This document shows positions 9,000 to 18,395 of a DNA stretch of 64,000 nucleotides, in pieces. Source of the DNA: Rhizobium leucaenae USDA 9039 (lineage in GTDB: Bacteria; Pseudomonadota; Alphaproteobacteria; Rhizobiales; Rhizobiaceae); NCBI RefSeq assembly GCF_000426285.1, contig NZ_AUFB01000004.1:1-64000 (forward strand). The letters run 5' to 3'. Below the pieces are notes generated by a model. The model was not told the DNA's origin. It saw nothing but the letters and a program-made list of their open reading frames with translations, and did no database searches. The position numbers were made by a program, and so were the translations under genes. Numbering within the stretch: the first letter of the stretch is position 1; every line of letters starts with the position of its first letter.

Positions 9000-9488
9000 T
9001 TATTCGGCCGCCTGCTTGGCGGCGTGCATCTCAGCATTGGCAGAAAGGACTGCCTTGACGATATTGTGATAGCCGGTGCAGCGACAGATATTGCCGTCGA
9101 GCTCGGCCCGGACCGTCTCTTCGTCCAGCGCGCCACCGTGGCGATTGATCATGTCGACAGCCGTCATCACCATACCGGGCGTGCAGAAGCCGCATTGCAG
9201 GCCATGATGCTCCTTGAAAGCAGCCTGGACGGGATGCAGTTCGCCATTGGCGGCCAGACCCTCGATGGTTGTAATATCGGAGCCGGATGCCTGCACGGCC
9301 AGAATCGAACAGCTCTTGACCGATTTGCCGTCCATGTGGATCACGCAGGCGCCGCATTGAGTGGTGTCGCAGCCGACATGGGTTCCCGTCAGGCCAAGCT
9401 TTTCCCTGATGAAATGGACGAGCAGCGTGCGATCCTCGCACTCGCCGCTGGCCGTCCGGCCGTTCACCGTCAAAGTCACTTTTGACAT
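9000..9488 (-). CDS. coxS: Molybdenum hydroxylase 2Fe-2S (small) subunit, CoxS-like
   Basis: A 162-residue subunit with two [2Fe-2S] clusters that relays electrons from the Mo site to FAD. The plant-ferredoxin-type cluster is CDTTQCGACVIHMDG plus a later SC, and the C-terminal cluster is CGFCTPGM with NICRCTGY. The ATG at 9488 has AGGAGGAAA just upstream. The frame stays open for 76 more codons, but that part is AT-rich and unlike the family, so I read it as leader. This is the first gene of the operon, transcribed away from a lipoprotein gene. Confidence 0.92.
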   Translation of the reverse strand: MSKVTLTVNGRTASGECEDRTLLVHFIREKLGLTGTHVGCDTTQCGACVIHMDGKSVKSCSILAVQASGSDITTIEGLAANGELHPVQAAFKEHHGLQCGFCTPGMVMTAVDMINRHGGALDEETVRAELDGNICRCTGYHNIVKAVLSANAEMHAAKQAAE

Positions 9489-9786
9489 ATTTTCCTCCTC
9501 GCCTCTCCTCCAGAGGCAACAGCCATCATTTGACTTTTTTGTAGTGCGATCAACCTCTACTTTAGAAAGGCCGTGGTTTTTTCTCCCGTGCGGTTCCTTT
9601 GGTTTACCGAATGTAGACTTAGCGAGTTTAGCACCAAAAAAACCGCAAGTGCCCAATGGACAAACATATTTTGCACGATATTTCTTCTTAGCTGCAGGAC
9701 TGCAAGGACAGCCCATCGTGGTGGAGCTGAAAAAATGGGACGGCGTTCGCCGGGGGTACCGGCTTAACTAACGTTGGAGAGAATAT
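9489..9786. promoter_or_regulatory. AT-rich divergent promoter region
   Basis: About 300 bases between the cox operon and a divergent lipoprotein gene, clearly richer in A and T than the flanking genes. It presumably carries both promoters. I could not pick out convincing hexamers or a named operator. Confidence 0.4.
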
Positions 9787-10083
9787 ATGAAGAAAGCTCT
9801 TATGCTCGCATTGGTCAGCTTGTCTATCGCAAGCTGCACCCCGACCGAGCAAGGCGCCGGCATCGGCGCTGCCTCTGGCGCCATCATCGGCGGCGCCGTG
9901 ACCGGTAACGTCCGCGGTGCAGCCGTCGGCGCAGCAATCGGCGGTGTTTCGGGCGCTGTCATCGGCAGCGTCGCCGAACAGCCCGGCCAGTGCTACTACC
10001 GTGACCGTTATGGCCGCCGCTACATCGACGATTGCCCGCGCGGCGGCTATCGTCGCAGCTACTATAATGGCGGCGGTTACTGA
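9787..10083 (+). CDS. Glycine-zipper outer-membrane lipoprotein
   Basis: A 98-residue small lipoprotein. Its N-terminus MKKALMLALVSLSIASC is a signal peptide with a lipobox and lipidated cysteine at residue 17. Residues about 23-63 form a glycine zipper (repeated GAxxGAxxGG spacing), expected to pack in or on the outer membrane. The tail is rich in Tyr, Arg and Gly with two cysteines (CYYRDRYGRRYIDDC). Similar small proteins are common in rhizobia, with envelope-stress or structural roles proposed. GGAGAG lies upstream of the ATG and a good terminator follows, so it is probably a single-gene transcript. Confidence 0.82.
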   Translation: MKKALMLALVSLSIASCTPTEQGAGIGAASGAIIGGAVTGNVRGAAVGAAIGGVSGAVIGSVAEQPGQCYYRDRYGRRYIDDCPRGGYRRSYYNGGGY

Positions 10084-10108
10084 TCGAATAGCGATCGAAC
10101 TATCGAAG

Positions 10109-10134
10109 TCCCGGGCCTGAGGTCCGGGATTTTT
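10109..10134 (+). terminator. Rho-independent terminator of the lipoprotein gene
   Basis: A 9-bp stem (tcccgggcc / ggtccggga, one G-T type mismatch) with a 3-base loop is followed by five T. It starts 26 bases after the lipoprotein stop codon. Confidence 0.85.
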
Positions 10135-10308
10135 CGATTCCGGCTCCTCGTCTTTTCATCTCCGAGAGGAGGCAAACCGCCCTCGGGCGGATGCAAACAA
10201 GCTAAATTCAACGCTGGATCGAAGGGTGAATAGGCCCCAACGTCCGCCGGCGGCCCCACAAAAAGCACTGAAACCGCCCTAAGTCCCGGAGGAAAATCCG
10301 GGATTTTT
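10135..10308 (+). ncRNA. Candidate small RNA (uncertain)
   Basis: After the lipoprotein terminator there are about 170 bases with a ctcc/ggag hairpin, a perfect ccgccc-tc-gggcgg hairpin near 10180, and a second strong terminator at the end. No coding frame is convincing. A second terminator without a gene in front of it suggests a short independent transcript, but I could not identify a promoter and did not recognise a known RNA family. Confidence 0.25.
10284..10308 (+). terminator. Second rho-independent terminator
   Basis: A 7-bp stem (tcccgga / tccggga) with a 6-base loop (ggaaaa) is followed by ttttt. It resembles the terminator at 10109-10134 in its right arm and tail, and insulates tamA from upstream transcription. 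Confidence 0.75.
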
Positions 10309-10445
10309 CATTTGGGCCACCGTCTTTTTGCAGGTTTTTGACTCTAAAAGGTACACGCGGAACGCTTTTGCCTCTATGGTGGCCCCGCGTTAACCCGGGG
10401 GAAACGCCAAACTGAGAAAGTTCTTATATAACCGTAAAGCGGCGT

Positions 10446-12371
10446 ATGCATAAAAGAACTGGTCCGAGGAAGAGTATTGCGTATCGGCGAGCAGGCACCG
10501 TAATGGCGGTTGCGGCAGCGATTGCACTCGGCCCGCTCTATGCTGGAAACGCGCTTGCCTTCAAACTGTTCGGCATGACGCTCTGGGGCGAAGACGACAC
10601 GGCAGAGCAGGTTTCCGATCCCGTTCGCTACACCGTGGACTTCAAGACGGACAATCTCGACAAGGATCTCAAGGAGGCCCTGACCGAGAGTTCCATGCTG
10701 GTTTCGGACAAGAAGAAGCCTGTGTCCGGCGATCTCGGCGTCGTCATCAAGGCGCGCGACGACCGCGACCGGCTGATCGCCACTCTCTATGAAAAGTCGC
10801 GTTATGGCGGCGTGGTCACCATCACCGTCAACGGCACGAATATCGATGCGCTGCCGCCGAATCCCGCCTTCGGACGTTCGAAACCGGTTCCCGTCACCAT
10901 CAGCGTCGATCCGGGTCCCATCTTCACGCTTGGCAAGATCAGCCTGCTCGGCGATGCGCACAGTCTCGATCCTGCCAGCTATGGGCTTGTGCCCGGCGGC
11001 GACGCCGGCTCGCTGACGATCCTGAAAGCCGGCGACAAGATCGTCGCCGATTTCAAGAACGAAGGCCATCCGCTCGCCAAGCTGACCAAGCGCGATGTCG
11101 TCGCCGATCACCAGACAAACAGGGTCGATGTCGCGCTCAGCGTCGAAAGCGGCCCCGTGGCGCCCATCGGCAATGTCGGGGTCAGTGGCCAGAAATCGGT
11201 CGATCCGGATTTTATCAAGCGCTATGCCCGCATCAACGAGGGCAGGCCCTATTCGCCGGACGAACTGAAAAAGGCCTCCGACCGCCTGCGCAAACTCGGC
11301 GTCTTTTCCAGCGTCACCATCCGCGAGGCCGACAAGCTCGCCCCGGACGGCAGCATTCCCATGACCATCGAAGTGTCCGAGGGCAAGCAGCGCTATTTCG
11401 GCGTCGGCGCGCAATATTCCACCATAGATGGTTTCGGTCTGCAGGGCTATTGGGGCCATCGCAACCTGACCGGCCGGGCGGATTCGCTGCGCATCGAAGG
11501 ATCGGTCTCCCGCATCGGCGAAACGACCGATGTCGGCCAGCTCGACTACAGCGCCGGCATTACCTATGTCCGGCCTGCAACCTTCTATCCCTCGGCAACC
11601 CTTACAGCCGGCCTGAAGATGCAAAGCCTGCATCCCGATGCCTACGATGCCGACACCATTACCGCGAACGGCAGCCTCGCCTACGAGCTGTCCGATCAGG
11701 ATACCGTCTCCGCCGGCGGCGAAGTGAGCTATGAGCAGGACAGCACCGACGCCTATGGCGATCAAAACTATCTGACGCTGGCGATTCCGCTCGAATATGT
11801 CAGGGACACGCGCGACAACAAACTGGATCCCACCGAGGGCTATCGCGCCTCGATCAGCGCCAAGCCGAGCTATGAAGCACTCGGTGGCACGGTGTTCAGC
11901 TCGTTCGAGGGTTCGATTTCCGGCTATCAGGGCGTCGGCGCCAACGATAATGTCGTCTTCGCCGGTAAGCTCTCCCTCGGCTCGCTGATCGGTTCCAACG
12001 GCATCTCGGACATTCCGGCGACCCGGCGTTTCTATGCCGGTGGCGGCGGCTCGGTCCGCGGCTATGCCTACCAGGAAATCACGCCCTATAATTCCGATGG
12101 CGATGCGCTTGGCGGCCGCTCCTACGCCACCGCCTCTATCGAAGCCCGCGTCAAGATCACCGACAAGATCGGCATTGTGCCCTTCGTCGATATGGGCAGC
12201 GTCACCGGCAGCACTTTTCCTGACTTTTCCGATGTTCGCATTGGCGCGGGCGTCGGTGTGCGCTACGCTACACCCTTCGGTCCCATCAGGCTCGACGTCG
12301 CCGTTCCTCTCAGGAAATATGAGAACGGTACGGCATACGGCATCTATGCCGGCATCGGTCAAGCCTTCTGA
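10446..12371 (+). CDS. tamA: Autotransporter assembly protein TamA (BamA/Omp85 family)
   Basis: A 641-residue outer-membrane protein that works with TamB in inserting outer-membrane proteins and in lipid traffic. A basic N-terminus and hydrophobic signal segment end near ALA (about residue 38). POTRA domains fill roughly residues 55-300 (for example GNVGVSGQKSVDPDFIKRY and PYSPDELKKASDRLRKLG). A 16-strand beta-barrel follows, with the Omp85 loop-6 motif VRGY in GGGGSVRGYAYQE near residue 535. The C-terminus ends in Phe, as expected for outer-membrane barrels. tamB follows after 62 bases. Confidence 0.93.
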   Translation: MHKRTGPRKSIAYRRAGTVMAVAAAIALGPLYAGNALAFKLFGMTLWGEDDTAEQVSDPVRYTVDFKTDNLDKDLKEALTESSMLVSDKKKPVSGDLGVVIKARDDRDRLIATLYEKSRYGGVVTITVNGTNIDALPPNPAFGRSKPVPVTISVDPGPIFTLGKISLLGDAHSLDPASYGLVPGGDAGSLTILKAGDKIVADFKNEGHPLAKLTKRDVVADHQTNRVDVALSVESGPVAPIGNVGVSGQKSVDPDFIKRYARINEGRPYSPDELKKASDRLRKLGVFSSVTIREADKLAPDGSIPMTIEVSEGKQRYFGVGAQYSTIDGFGLQGYWGHRNLTGRADSLRIEGSVSRIGETTDVGQLDYSAGITYVRPATFYPSATLTAGLKMQSLHPDAYDADTITANGSLAYELSDQDTVSAGGEVSYEQDSTDAYGDQNYLTLAIPLEYVRDTRDNKLDPTEGYRASISAKPSYEALGGTVFSSFEGSISGYQGVGANDNVVFAGKLSLGSLIGSNGISDIPATRRFYAGGGGSVRGYAYQEITPYNSDGDALGGRSYATASIEARVKITDKIGIVPFVDMGSVTGSTFPDFSDVRIGAGVGVRYATPFGPIRLDVAVPLRKYENGTAYGIYAGIGQAF

Positions 12372-12433
12372 CACGCCGTAAAGTCGCAGACGGTTCAGCA
12401 CGCGGTTAGAAAATTGAGGTTACTGTCGCTCTC

Positions 12434-15400
12434 ATGAGCATGTTGATTCGAATTCTCGGGAGATTGGTGCGCCTCATCGCCTATGCGGTCGTGGCAATCT
12501 TCGTGCTTGCGGTCGCCGCCGTGCTCATTGTCGGCTTTGTGCCGGCCGCGACCAGCTATGCCGTCAATCAAGTCGCAAAGCTCGTCTCAACCCCCGACCA
12601 GACCATTACGATTGCCGCACCGTCCGGTCTCTTGACCGGCAACCTCCGTGTCGGCTCGATTGCCGTTGCCGATACCAAGGGCACCTTCGCGAAGGTCCAG
12701 AATCTCGCCGTCGACTGGTCGCCGGTTTCGCTGCTGACAGGCACTTTCCATGCCGATCGCGTTGCCGCCGACGCCGTCGATTTTCAACGCCTGCCGGTTT
12801 CGACGACAAAAGCGGCGGCGGAGCCGCAGGCGGCGACGAGCGAAAGCAAGGGCTTCTCGCTGCCCATCGCCATTGATATCGGCGCTCTCGCCTTGCCGAA
12901 TCTTCGCATCGGTCAGGCCGTTGCCGGTCAGGATTTCGCGCTTGCCGCCAACGGCAGCGTCAAGGCGAACAGCAGCAGCGTCGACCTCGCCCTCGATGCC
13001 AACCGCCAGGATGTCCCCGACGCCAAGCTTTCCACCACCATTGCTTTTGCGCCGGCCGAAAACCGCCTGAACCTGAAGGCCGAAATCGCCGAACCGCGCG
13101 ACGGCATGCTCGCCGGAATGCTGCATCTGCCGGGCGGGCCGGCGATCAATATCAATCTCTCCGGTGAAGGCCCGCTGTCCAACTGGGCCGGCAAGCTGCA
13201 GGCCGCGCTCGATGGCAAGCCTACGGTATCGATCGATGGCCATCATGCCATTTCCGCCGATGGGCTCCACCACGTCGACGTAAAGGGCGGCGGCGACGTC
13301 GATTCATTGCTGCCGCCGACCTTTCGACCTCTTTTCGCCGGCCAGACGACGATCGACTTCGCCGCCACGTTCGACGGCAAGGGCAAGATCGACATCCAGA
13401 CCGGCAATCTCGCCACCGGTAGCGTCGTCATCGCCGCCTCCGGCACGCTCGATCCCTCAGGCAACAACAGCCTCAACGCCAACCTGCTCGGCACTTCAGG
13501 CCCCGTGGATTTCCGCTGGCCGATGGAAGACGGTGAGGTACGGGCGATGATTTCGCGTGCCGATGTCGCGCTGACGGGCGCGGCGCAGGCGGTGAAGATC
13601 GATGCCAAGGCTTCGCTCGACAGCGCCAGCACACCGCAAGGCCGGATCGGTCAGGTGAACCTCATTGCCAAAAGCGACGCTTTCAACCTGACCAACGGCT
13701 CCGGCCCGCTACAGCTTCGCCTGGTGGTCGGCCAGACCGCTTTCATCAGCCCCGATCTCAACCGCCTGATCCGCGCGCCCGTCGCGCTGACTGCGCCCCT
13801 GCAGCTTTCTCCCGACACGATCGGCTTCAACAATACGACGTTGGAAAGCGCCAGCATCGGTGGCACCGTCAACGGCAAATATACGCTGTCGTCAAAGTCG
13901 CTCACCGGCAACTTCAAGATCTTTGCGCTGCCCGGCGTGCTGCCGGACGGTGTGTCGGACAAGTTCGAGGGGACGATCTCGCTCGAAGGCCAGGTCGCCG
14001 GCACGGTGCCGACGAAAATGAACCTCTCGAACCTCGCCCTGAAATCAAATGTCGGCGAAATCAGCGGCAGTGCTGTGCTCAATGGACAGATGTTGACATC
14101 GGAGATCACCGGCAAACTGCTCGATCTCTCCAAGCTCGTTCCGAATGCCGAAGGACAGGCCGATATCGGCCTCAAGGCCAAGGGTCCGCTGACCGCGCTC
14201 GGCATCGACGCGACGGTAAAGGCGGTCAACGTCAAGCTGGCTGGCCGGCTGCTGGACACGCTCGATGTGGCTCTGACCGGAACCGCCGATCCAAACGCAC
14301 CGCAAGCAAACGTACAGGCAAACGGCGCAATCGACGGCAAACCGATCAGCATCACCGCCAATGCGATCTCGCAGAACGGCCGCACCAGCATTCCGAAGCT
14401 CGCCGTCGAAGTCGGCGCTAACAAATTGCAGGGCAAGCTGGATCTTTCGCCGAGTTTCGAACCATCAGGCGCGTTGAACTTCGATCTTCCCGACCTCAGC
14501 CTGCTTGCGGCACTGGCCGGGCAGAAGGCTGACGGCGATCTCAAAGGCTCGATCGATCTCTCCAGCGCCAATGGCAAGATTGGCCTGAAGGTCGACGCCA
14601 GCGGTAGCGGCATCCGTCGCGACGATCTCTCGATCGACAAGCCGGCCATTGCGCTGACCGTCGATGATCTCAAGGCCTTTTCGGCCAATGGCAGCATCCG
14701 CGCCGGCGCCATCGCCTCCGGCGCCAATCGCGTTACCGATCTCGGGCTGACCTTTACGCAACAGGGCAGCCGCACGGTTTTCGATCTCAAATCGAACTAC
14801 GACAACGCGCCGCTGACCGCCAGCGGCAATGTCGAAACCGGCGGTGGCCAGACGGTCGTCAGCCTCGACGATTTCGCCGGCGCTCCGCGCACGATCCCGA
14901 TCAAGCTGGCCTCGCCGACCAAGATCGTCGTCAAGGACGGCATGGCAACGCTGAGCGGCCTGACGATCCGGACCGGCGGCGGCTCGGTGACTGTCAGTGG
15001 CACGGCCGGACAGATGCTGAATATTACCGCTGAGATCGCCAACCTGCCTGCCAGCCTTGCCAATGTCTTCGCGCCTACACTGGCGGCAGAAGGCGCGATC
15101 TCCGGCAAGGTGACGGTGACCGGGAAGCCGGCCGCACCCGTCGTCGCCTTTCAGACCAATTGGTCGGGGGCTGCGACCAGCCAGACGAAATCGGCCGGCC
15201 TCGGCCCGCTCGGCATCAAGGCGAACGGCCAGTTTGCCAACAATACGGTCACCATTGACACGAACCTCACCGGCCAGAATGGCCTGGCGCTCAATGGCGG
15301 CGGCACCGTCGCGGTCGCCGGCAACAAAGCCTTGGCGATGAAATTTTCCGGCACTCTGCCCTTCGACGCGATGGCCGGACAGCTTGCCGCGCAGGGCCTC

Positions 15401-16624
15401 AATATGTCCGGCACCGCGAAGATCGATATACAGATTGCCGGCACGACGGCGGCGCCCGCCGTCACAGGCACGATTTCCACCGACGGCGCCAAGCTCGTCG
15501 ACGTTCGCCGCAATCTCACCCTCAACGGTCTCGCCGTCACAGTCACGCTCGACGGCAGGCAGGCGGTTATCTCTCGACTGAACGGGAATCTCGCCAGCGG
15601 CGGCAGCGTATCGGCAAGCGGCACGGTCGGGATTGCTCCCGACGGTGGCTTTCCCGCCGATATCCAGTTGAAATTCAACAATGCCACCTATGTCGACGGC
15701 ACGCTGGTGACCGCGACCATCAACGGTACGCTCGGCATCAAGGGGCCGCTGCTGACCGCTCCGGTGCTCAGCGGAAATCTGAAGCTCAACAAGGCATCGA
15801 TCACTGTACCGGAAAAGCTGCCAGCCTCGCTCTCCGAGATTAATATCAAGCATAAGAACGCACCGGCCGCCGTCAGCGCCCAGTTCAAGGATCAGAAGCC
15901 GCAGGGACCGCGTGATAAGTCCACCACCCTTGGCATCGACCTGCAACTCGATGCGCCCTCGCAGATTTTCGTCCGCGGCCGCGGCATCGACGCGGAACTC
16001 GGCGGCAGCATCACCGTCCGCGGCACGGCGGCGGATCCGGTCGTCTCCGGTGGCTTCACCATGAGGCGCGGCCGCCTGACCATCCTCAGCCGCCGCCTAG
16101 ATTTCACCAATTCCAGCAAGATCACCTTCGGCGGCGACCTGACGCCCGCCCTCGACATGGAAGCCACGTCGAGCGTGAGTTCCACCACCATCACCGTCGA
16201 TGTCACCGGTTTGGCCACAGACCCGAAGATCAGCTTCTCCTCCTCGCCTGCCCTGCCGCAGGACGAGGTGCTGGCGCAACTGATCTTCGGCCAATCGATG
16301 TCGAAACTTTCGGCCCTGCAGATCGCCCAGCTCGCCGATGCCGCAAGCCAGCTCGCCGGCGGCCGCTCCACCTCCTTGTTCGAGGGCCTGCGCAGCCATC
16401 TCGGCGTCGACGATCTCGACGTGACGACGGACTCAAAGGGTCAGGCGCAGGTCGGCGCCGGCAAGTATCTGAACAAGCGCACCTATATCGAGCTGCAGCA
16501 GGGCGCCTCCAACAACACCAAGGCGATCATAAACCTCGATGTGGGGCGCGGCGTTAAGCTGCGGGGTGCGGCCGGCTCGGACGGCGCGGGCGAAGCCGGG
16601 ATAGTCTATGAGCATGAGTATTGA
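12434..16624 (+). CDS. tamB: Translocation and assembly module protein TamB
   Basis: A 1396-residue AsmA-like inner-membrane-anchored protein spanning the periplasm, partner of TamA. One N-terminal membrane helix (about residues 13-38) is followed by a very long region of repeated short beta strands rich in Gly, Ala, Asp and Lys, expected to form the hydrophobic groove of the taco-shaped bridge. The last 350 or so residues are the conserved TamB/DUF490 domain, for example GGFTMRRGRLTILSRRLDF and DEVLAQLIFGQSMSKLS. The protein ends in GEAGIVYEHEY. The adjacent tamA supports the call. The length is at the usual size for alphaproteobacteria. Confidence 0.93.
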   Translation: MSMLIRILGRLVRLIAYAVVAIFVLAVAAVLIVGFVPAATSYAVNQVAKLVSTPDQTITIAAPSGLLTGNLRVGSIAVADTKGTFAKVQNLAVDWSPVSLLTGTFHADRVAADAVDFQRLPVSTTKAAAEPQAATSESKGFSLPIAIDIGALALPNLRIGQAVAGQDFALAANGSVKANSSSVDLALDANRQDVPDAKLSTTIAFAPAENRLNLKAEIAEPRDGMLAGMLHLPGGPAININLSGEGPLSNWAGKLQAALDGKPTVSIDGHHAISADGLHHVDVKGGGDVDSLLPPTFRPLFAGQTTIDFAATFDGKGKIDIQTGNLATGSVVIAASGTLDPSGNNSLNANLLGTSGPVDFRWPMEDGEVRAMISRADVALTGAAQAVKIDAKASLDSASTPQGRIGQVNLIAKSDAFNLTNGSGPLQLRLVVGQTAFISPDLNRLIRAPVALTAPLQLSPDTIGFNNTTLESASIGGTVNGKYTLSSKSLTGNFKIFALPGVLPDGVSDKFEGTISLEGQVAGTVPTKMNLSNLALKSNVGEISGSAVLNGQMLTSEITGKLLDLSKLVPNAEGQADIGLKAKGPLTALGIDATVKAVNVKLAGRLLDTLDVALTGTADPNAPQANVQANGAIDGKPISITANAISQNGRTSIPKLAVEVGANKLQGKLDLSPSFEPSGALNFDLPDLSLLAALAGQKADGDLKGSIDLSSANGKIGLKVDASGSGIRRDDLSIDKPAIALTVDDLKAFSANGSIRAGAIASGANRVTDLGLTFTQQGSRTVFDLKSNYDNAPLTASGNVETGGGQTVVSLDDFAGAPRTIPIKLASPTKIVVKDGMATLSGLTIRTGGGSVTVSGTAGQMLNITAEIANLPASLANVFAPTLAAEGAISGKVTVTGKPAAPVVAFQTNWSGAATSQTKSAGLGPLGIKANGQFANNTVTIDTNLTGQNGLALNGGGTVAVAGNKALAMKFSGTLPFDAMAGQLAAQGLNMSGTAKIDIQIAGTTAAPAVTGTISTDGAKLVDVRRNLTLNGLAVTVTLDGRQAVISRLNGNLASGGSVSASGTVGIAPDGGFPADIQLKFNNATYVDGTLVTATINGTLGIKGPLLTAPVLSGNLKLNKASITVPEKLPASLSEINIKHKNAPAAVSAQFKDQKPQGPRDKSTTLGIDLQLDAPSQIFVRGRGIDAELGGSITVRGTAADPVVSGGFTMRRGRLTILSRRLDFTNSSKITFGGDLTPALDMEATSSVSSTTITVDVTGLATDPKISFSSSPALPQDEVLAQLIFGQSMSKLSALQIAQLADAASQLAGGRSTSLFEGLRSHLGVDDLDVTTDSKGQAQVGAGKYLNKRTYIELQQGASNNTKAIINLDVGRGVKLRGAAGSDGAGEAGIVYEHEY

Positions 16625-16633
16625 GGAGCCTTG

Positions 16634-16806
16634 CTTTCTCCCCGGCGGGGAGAAAGTCGCGCAACGCGCGGGTTGAGGGGGGCGTTGCACCGTAAGGATT
16701 GCGCGCTATGTCCCGGCTCGTCGACGGCGTCTTCCCGGCAGCGCCCCCTCACCCGGCATCCCTTCGACAAGCTCAGGGATGCAACTCTTCCCAAGGGGCG
16801 AGGGTA
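16634..16806. repeat. RIME-like intergenic palindromic element
   Basis: Starts with perfect arms ctttctcccc / ggggagaaag around a 3-base loop and includes gttgaggggggcg with its inverse cgccccctcaccc. It also holds an internal hairpin gcatccct / agggatgc (16756-16782). It fills the gap between the convergent tamB and Lrp genes and may end their transcripts. The same family recurs near 23.3, 41.2 and 52.9 kb. Confidence 0.75.
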
Positions 16807-16813
16807 AACTCTC

Positions 16814-17242
16814 CTAAAACCCCATCTTGCTCGTCTTCAGCAAGATATTGGACTCCGTCGTGTTGATGCCATTGATCAGCCGGATCCGGCGCAGCGTCTC
16901 GTCGAAGGAGGCGAGATCGCGGTCTTCCAGCTCGGCGATGAAATCCCATTTTCCGTTGGTGCTGTGCAGCGCCCTCACCTGCGGCAGGCCGCGAAGCTGA
17001 TCGGCGACCTTGTCCGCCAATTTGCCGAGCACCTCGATCATGACGATGGCCCGCACGCCGGCGGAGCGGGCTTCGTGGCCGGTCCTGATGGTGAAGGCAG
17101 TGATGGTGCCGTTATCGACCAACCGTTCGATGCGCGCCGTCACCGTGGCGCGCGAGGCGCCGGTCGCCGCCGCCAGTGACGAGACGGAGGTGCGGGCATT
17201 GTGGCGCAGCGCACTCAGGAGGTCGCGATCGAGGTCATCCAT
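16814..17242 (-). CDS. Lrp/AsnC family transcriptional regulator
   Basis: A 142-residue regulator with an N-terminal winged helix-turn-helix (about residues 1-60: MDDLDRDLLSALRHNART, then LAAATGASRATVTARIERL) and a C-terminal RAM ligand-binding domain (VIVMIEV-type strands and HSTNGKWDFIAEL). Members sense amino acids as octamers. It is divergent from arginase and ornithine aminotransferase, so it most likely activates that operon in response to arginine or ornithine. This is inferred from position. The start has only a weak Shine-Dalgarno sequence. Confidence 0.9.
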   Translation of the reverse strand: MDDLDRDLLSALRHNARTSVSSLAAATGASRATVTARIERLVDNGTITAFTIRTGHEARSAGVRAIVMIEVLGKLADKVADQLRGLPQVRALHSTNGKWDFIAELEDRDLASFDETLRRIRLINGINTTESNILLKTSKMGF

Positions 17243-17440
17243 GGGCTTATCATTCTGCTAAATCGTACTAATCAATCTGTCAAAGACTACTCGATTTTCG
17301 ACAATTTTCCATCTTTTTGCTGTCATCTCCCTCGTTGATAATCGAGCTCAATAAGCAACCTGAATCTTGGATAACGCATAAGCCTTTTCCGAAAACTGCT
17401 TTGCATTTTTCGGGGTTATGCGCTGAACGGAGCGCCGCCG
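17243..17440. promoter_or_regulatory. Divergent Lrp/arginase control region with 5' hairpin
   Basis: An AT-rich stretch between the two divergent genes with many short A/T tracts of the kind Lrp-type proteins bind. At 17375-17422 a long imperfect hairpin has arms cgcataa / ttatgcg and inner cgaaaa / ttttcg, ending 18 bases before the arginase ATG. It may be a repeat remnant or a leader hairpin. Confidence 0.45.
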
Positions 17441-18376
17441 ATGAACGTAGAATCCACATCCATCACGCTGATCGGCGTTCCGCTCGAGGAAGGCTCCGGC
17501 CGCCGCGGTGCCGGCATGGGTCCGACCGCGCTGCGCATCGCTGGCATCGAAACCACGCTGACCGAGCTCAACCACCGCGTCACCGACAGCGGCGACCTGC
17601 ATCCGGCCCCTGCCGCCGACCTGCCGGACCATCCGCAGGCGCATAATCTGAAAATCGTCGGCGCCTTCACCCGTGCTCTGGAAGCCAAGGTGTACGACGT
17701 TGCCTCCTCCGGTGGCTTCCCGCTGATCCTCGGTGGCGATCACAGCCTCTCCATGGGCAGCGTCTCCGGCATGGCGCGCCATGCGGCTGAGGTCGGCCGA
17801 CCGCTGTTCGTGCTCTGGCTGGACGCGCATTCGGATTTCAATTCCCCGGCCACATCTCCGTCGGGTAATATTCACGGCATGCCGGTCGCCTTCTTCTGCG
17901 GCGAAGCGGAATTTGCCGAGATCCTGCCGGCCTCCCGCCCGCTGGTCGATCCGAAGAAGGTGTTCCAAGTCGGCATACGCTCCGTCGATCCGCATGAGCG
18001 CCAGGAAATCCGCGAGCACGGCGTCAACGTCTTCGACATGCGCTCTCTCGACGAGCAGGGCGTGGCGGCAATCATGCGCCGGGTGCTCGACACGATCAGC
18101 GCCGCCAACGGCCTGCTGCATGTCAGCTTCGATGTCGATTTCCTCGATCCGGATATCGCGCCGGGCGTCGGGACGACGGTCCCGGGCGGCGCGACCTTCC
18201 GCGAAGCCCATCTCATCATGGAAATGCTGTCCGACAGCGGCCTCGTCTCGTCGCTCGATCTGGTCGAGCTCAATCCCTTCCTCGACGATCGCGGCAAGAG
18301 CGCCCGCGTCCTCGTCGAGATGGCGGCGAGCCTCTTCGGACGGCGCATTTTCGATCGCCCGACACGGGCAGCATAA
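17441..18376 (+). CDS. rocF: Arginase
   Basis: A 311-residue ureohydrolase that splits L-arginine into ornithine and urea with a binuclear manganese site. All metal ligands are present: H101 in GGDHS, D128, H130 and D132 in LDAHSDFN, and D231 and D233 in SFDVDFLDP. The substrate-binding segment [13 protein letters not shown] near residue 140 marks arginase rather than agmatinase. Ornithine aminotransferase follows after 19 bases, so ornithine goes on to glutamate semialdehyde. A divergent Lrp-type regulator lies upstream. Confidence 0.95.
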   Translation: MNVESTSITLIGVPLEEGSGRRGAGMGPTALRIAGIETTLTELNHRVTDSGDLHPAPAADLPDHPQAHNLKIVGAFTRALEAKVYDVASSGGFPLILGGDHSLSMGSVSGMARHAAEVGRPLFVLWLDAHSDFNSPATSPSGNIHGMPVAFFCGEAEFAEILPASRPLVDPKKVFQVGIRSVDPHERQEIREHGVNVFDMRSLDEQGVAAIMRRVLDTISAANGLLHVSFDVDFLDPDIAPGVGTTVPGGATFREAHLIMEMLSDSGLVSSLDLVELNPFLDDRGKSARVLVEMAASLFGRRIFDRPTRAA

Positions 18377-18395
18377 TTCTTGGGGGGAAATTACT

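Noticed and set aside
9489..9716. 76-residue extension of CoxS
   Set aside because: It is AT-rich, unlike CoxS proteins, and the ATG at 9488 has a strong ribosome-binding site.
10374..12401. A 675-codon minus-strand frame
   Set aside because: It is the mirror of tamA with repetitive Gly/Ala/Asp content; tamA has POTRA and barrel motifs.
17733..18395. N-terminal extension of ornithine aminotransferase
   Set aside because: The frame is open through arginase but codes for Ser/Arg-rich shadow sequence. The ATG at 18396 has a ribosome-binding site and a family-like start.
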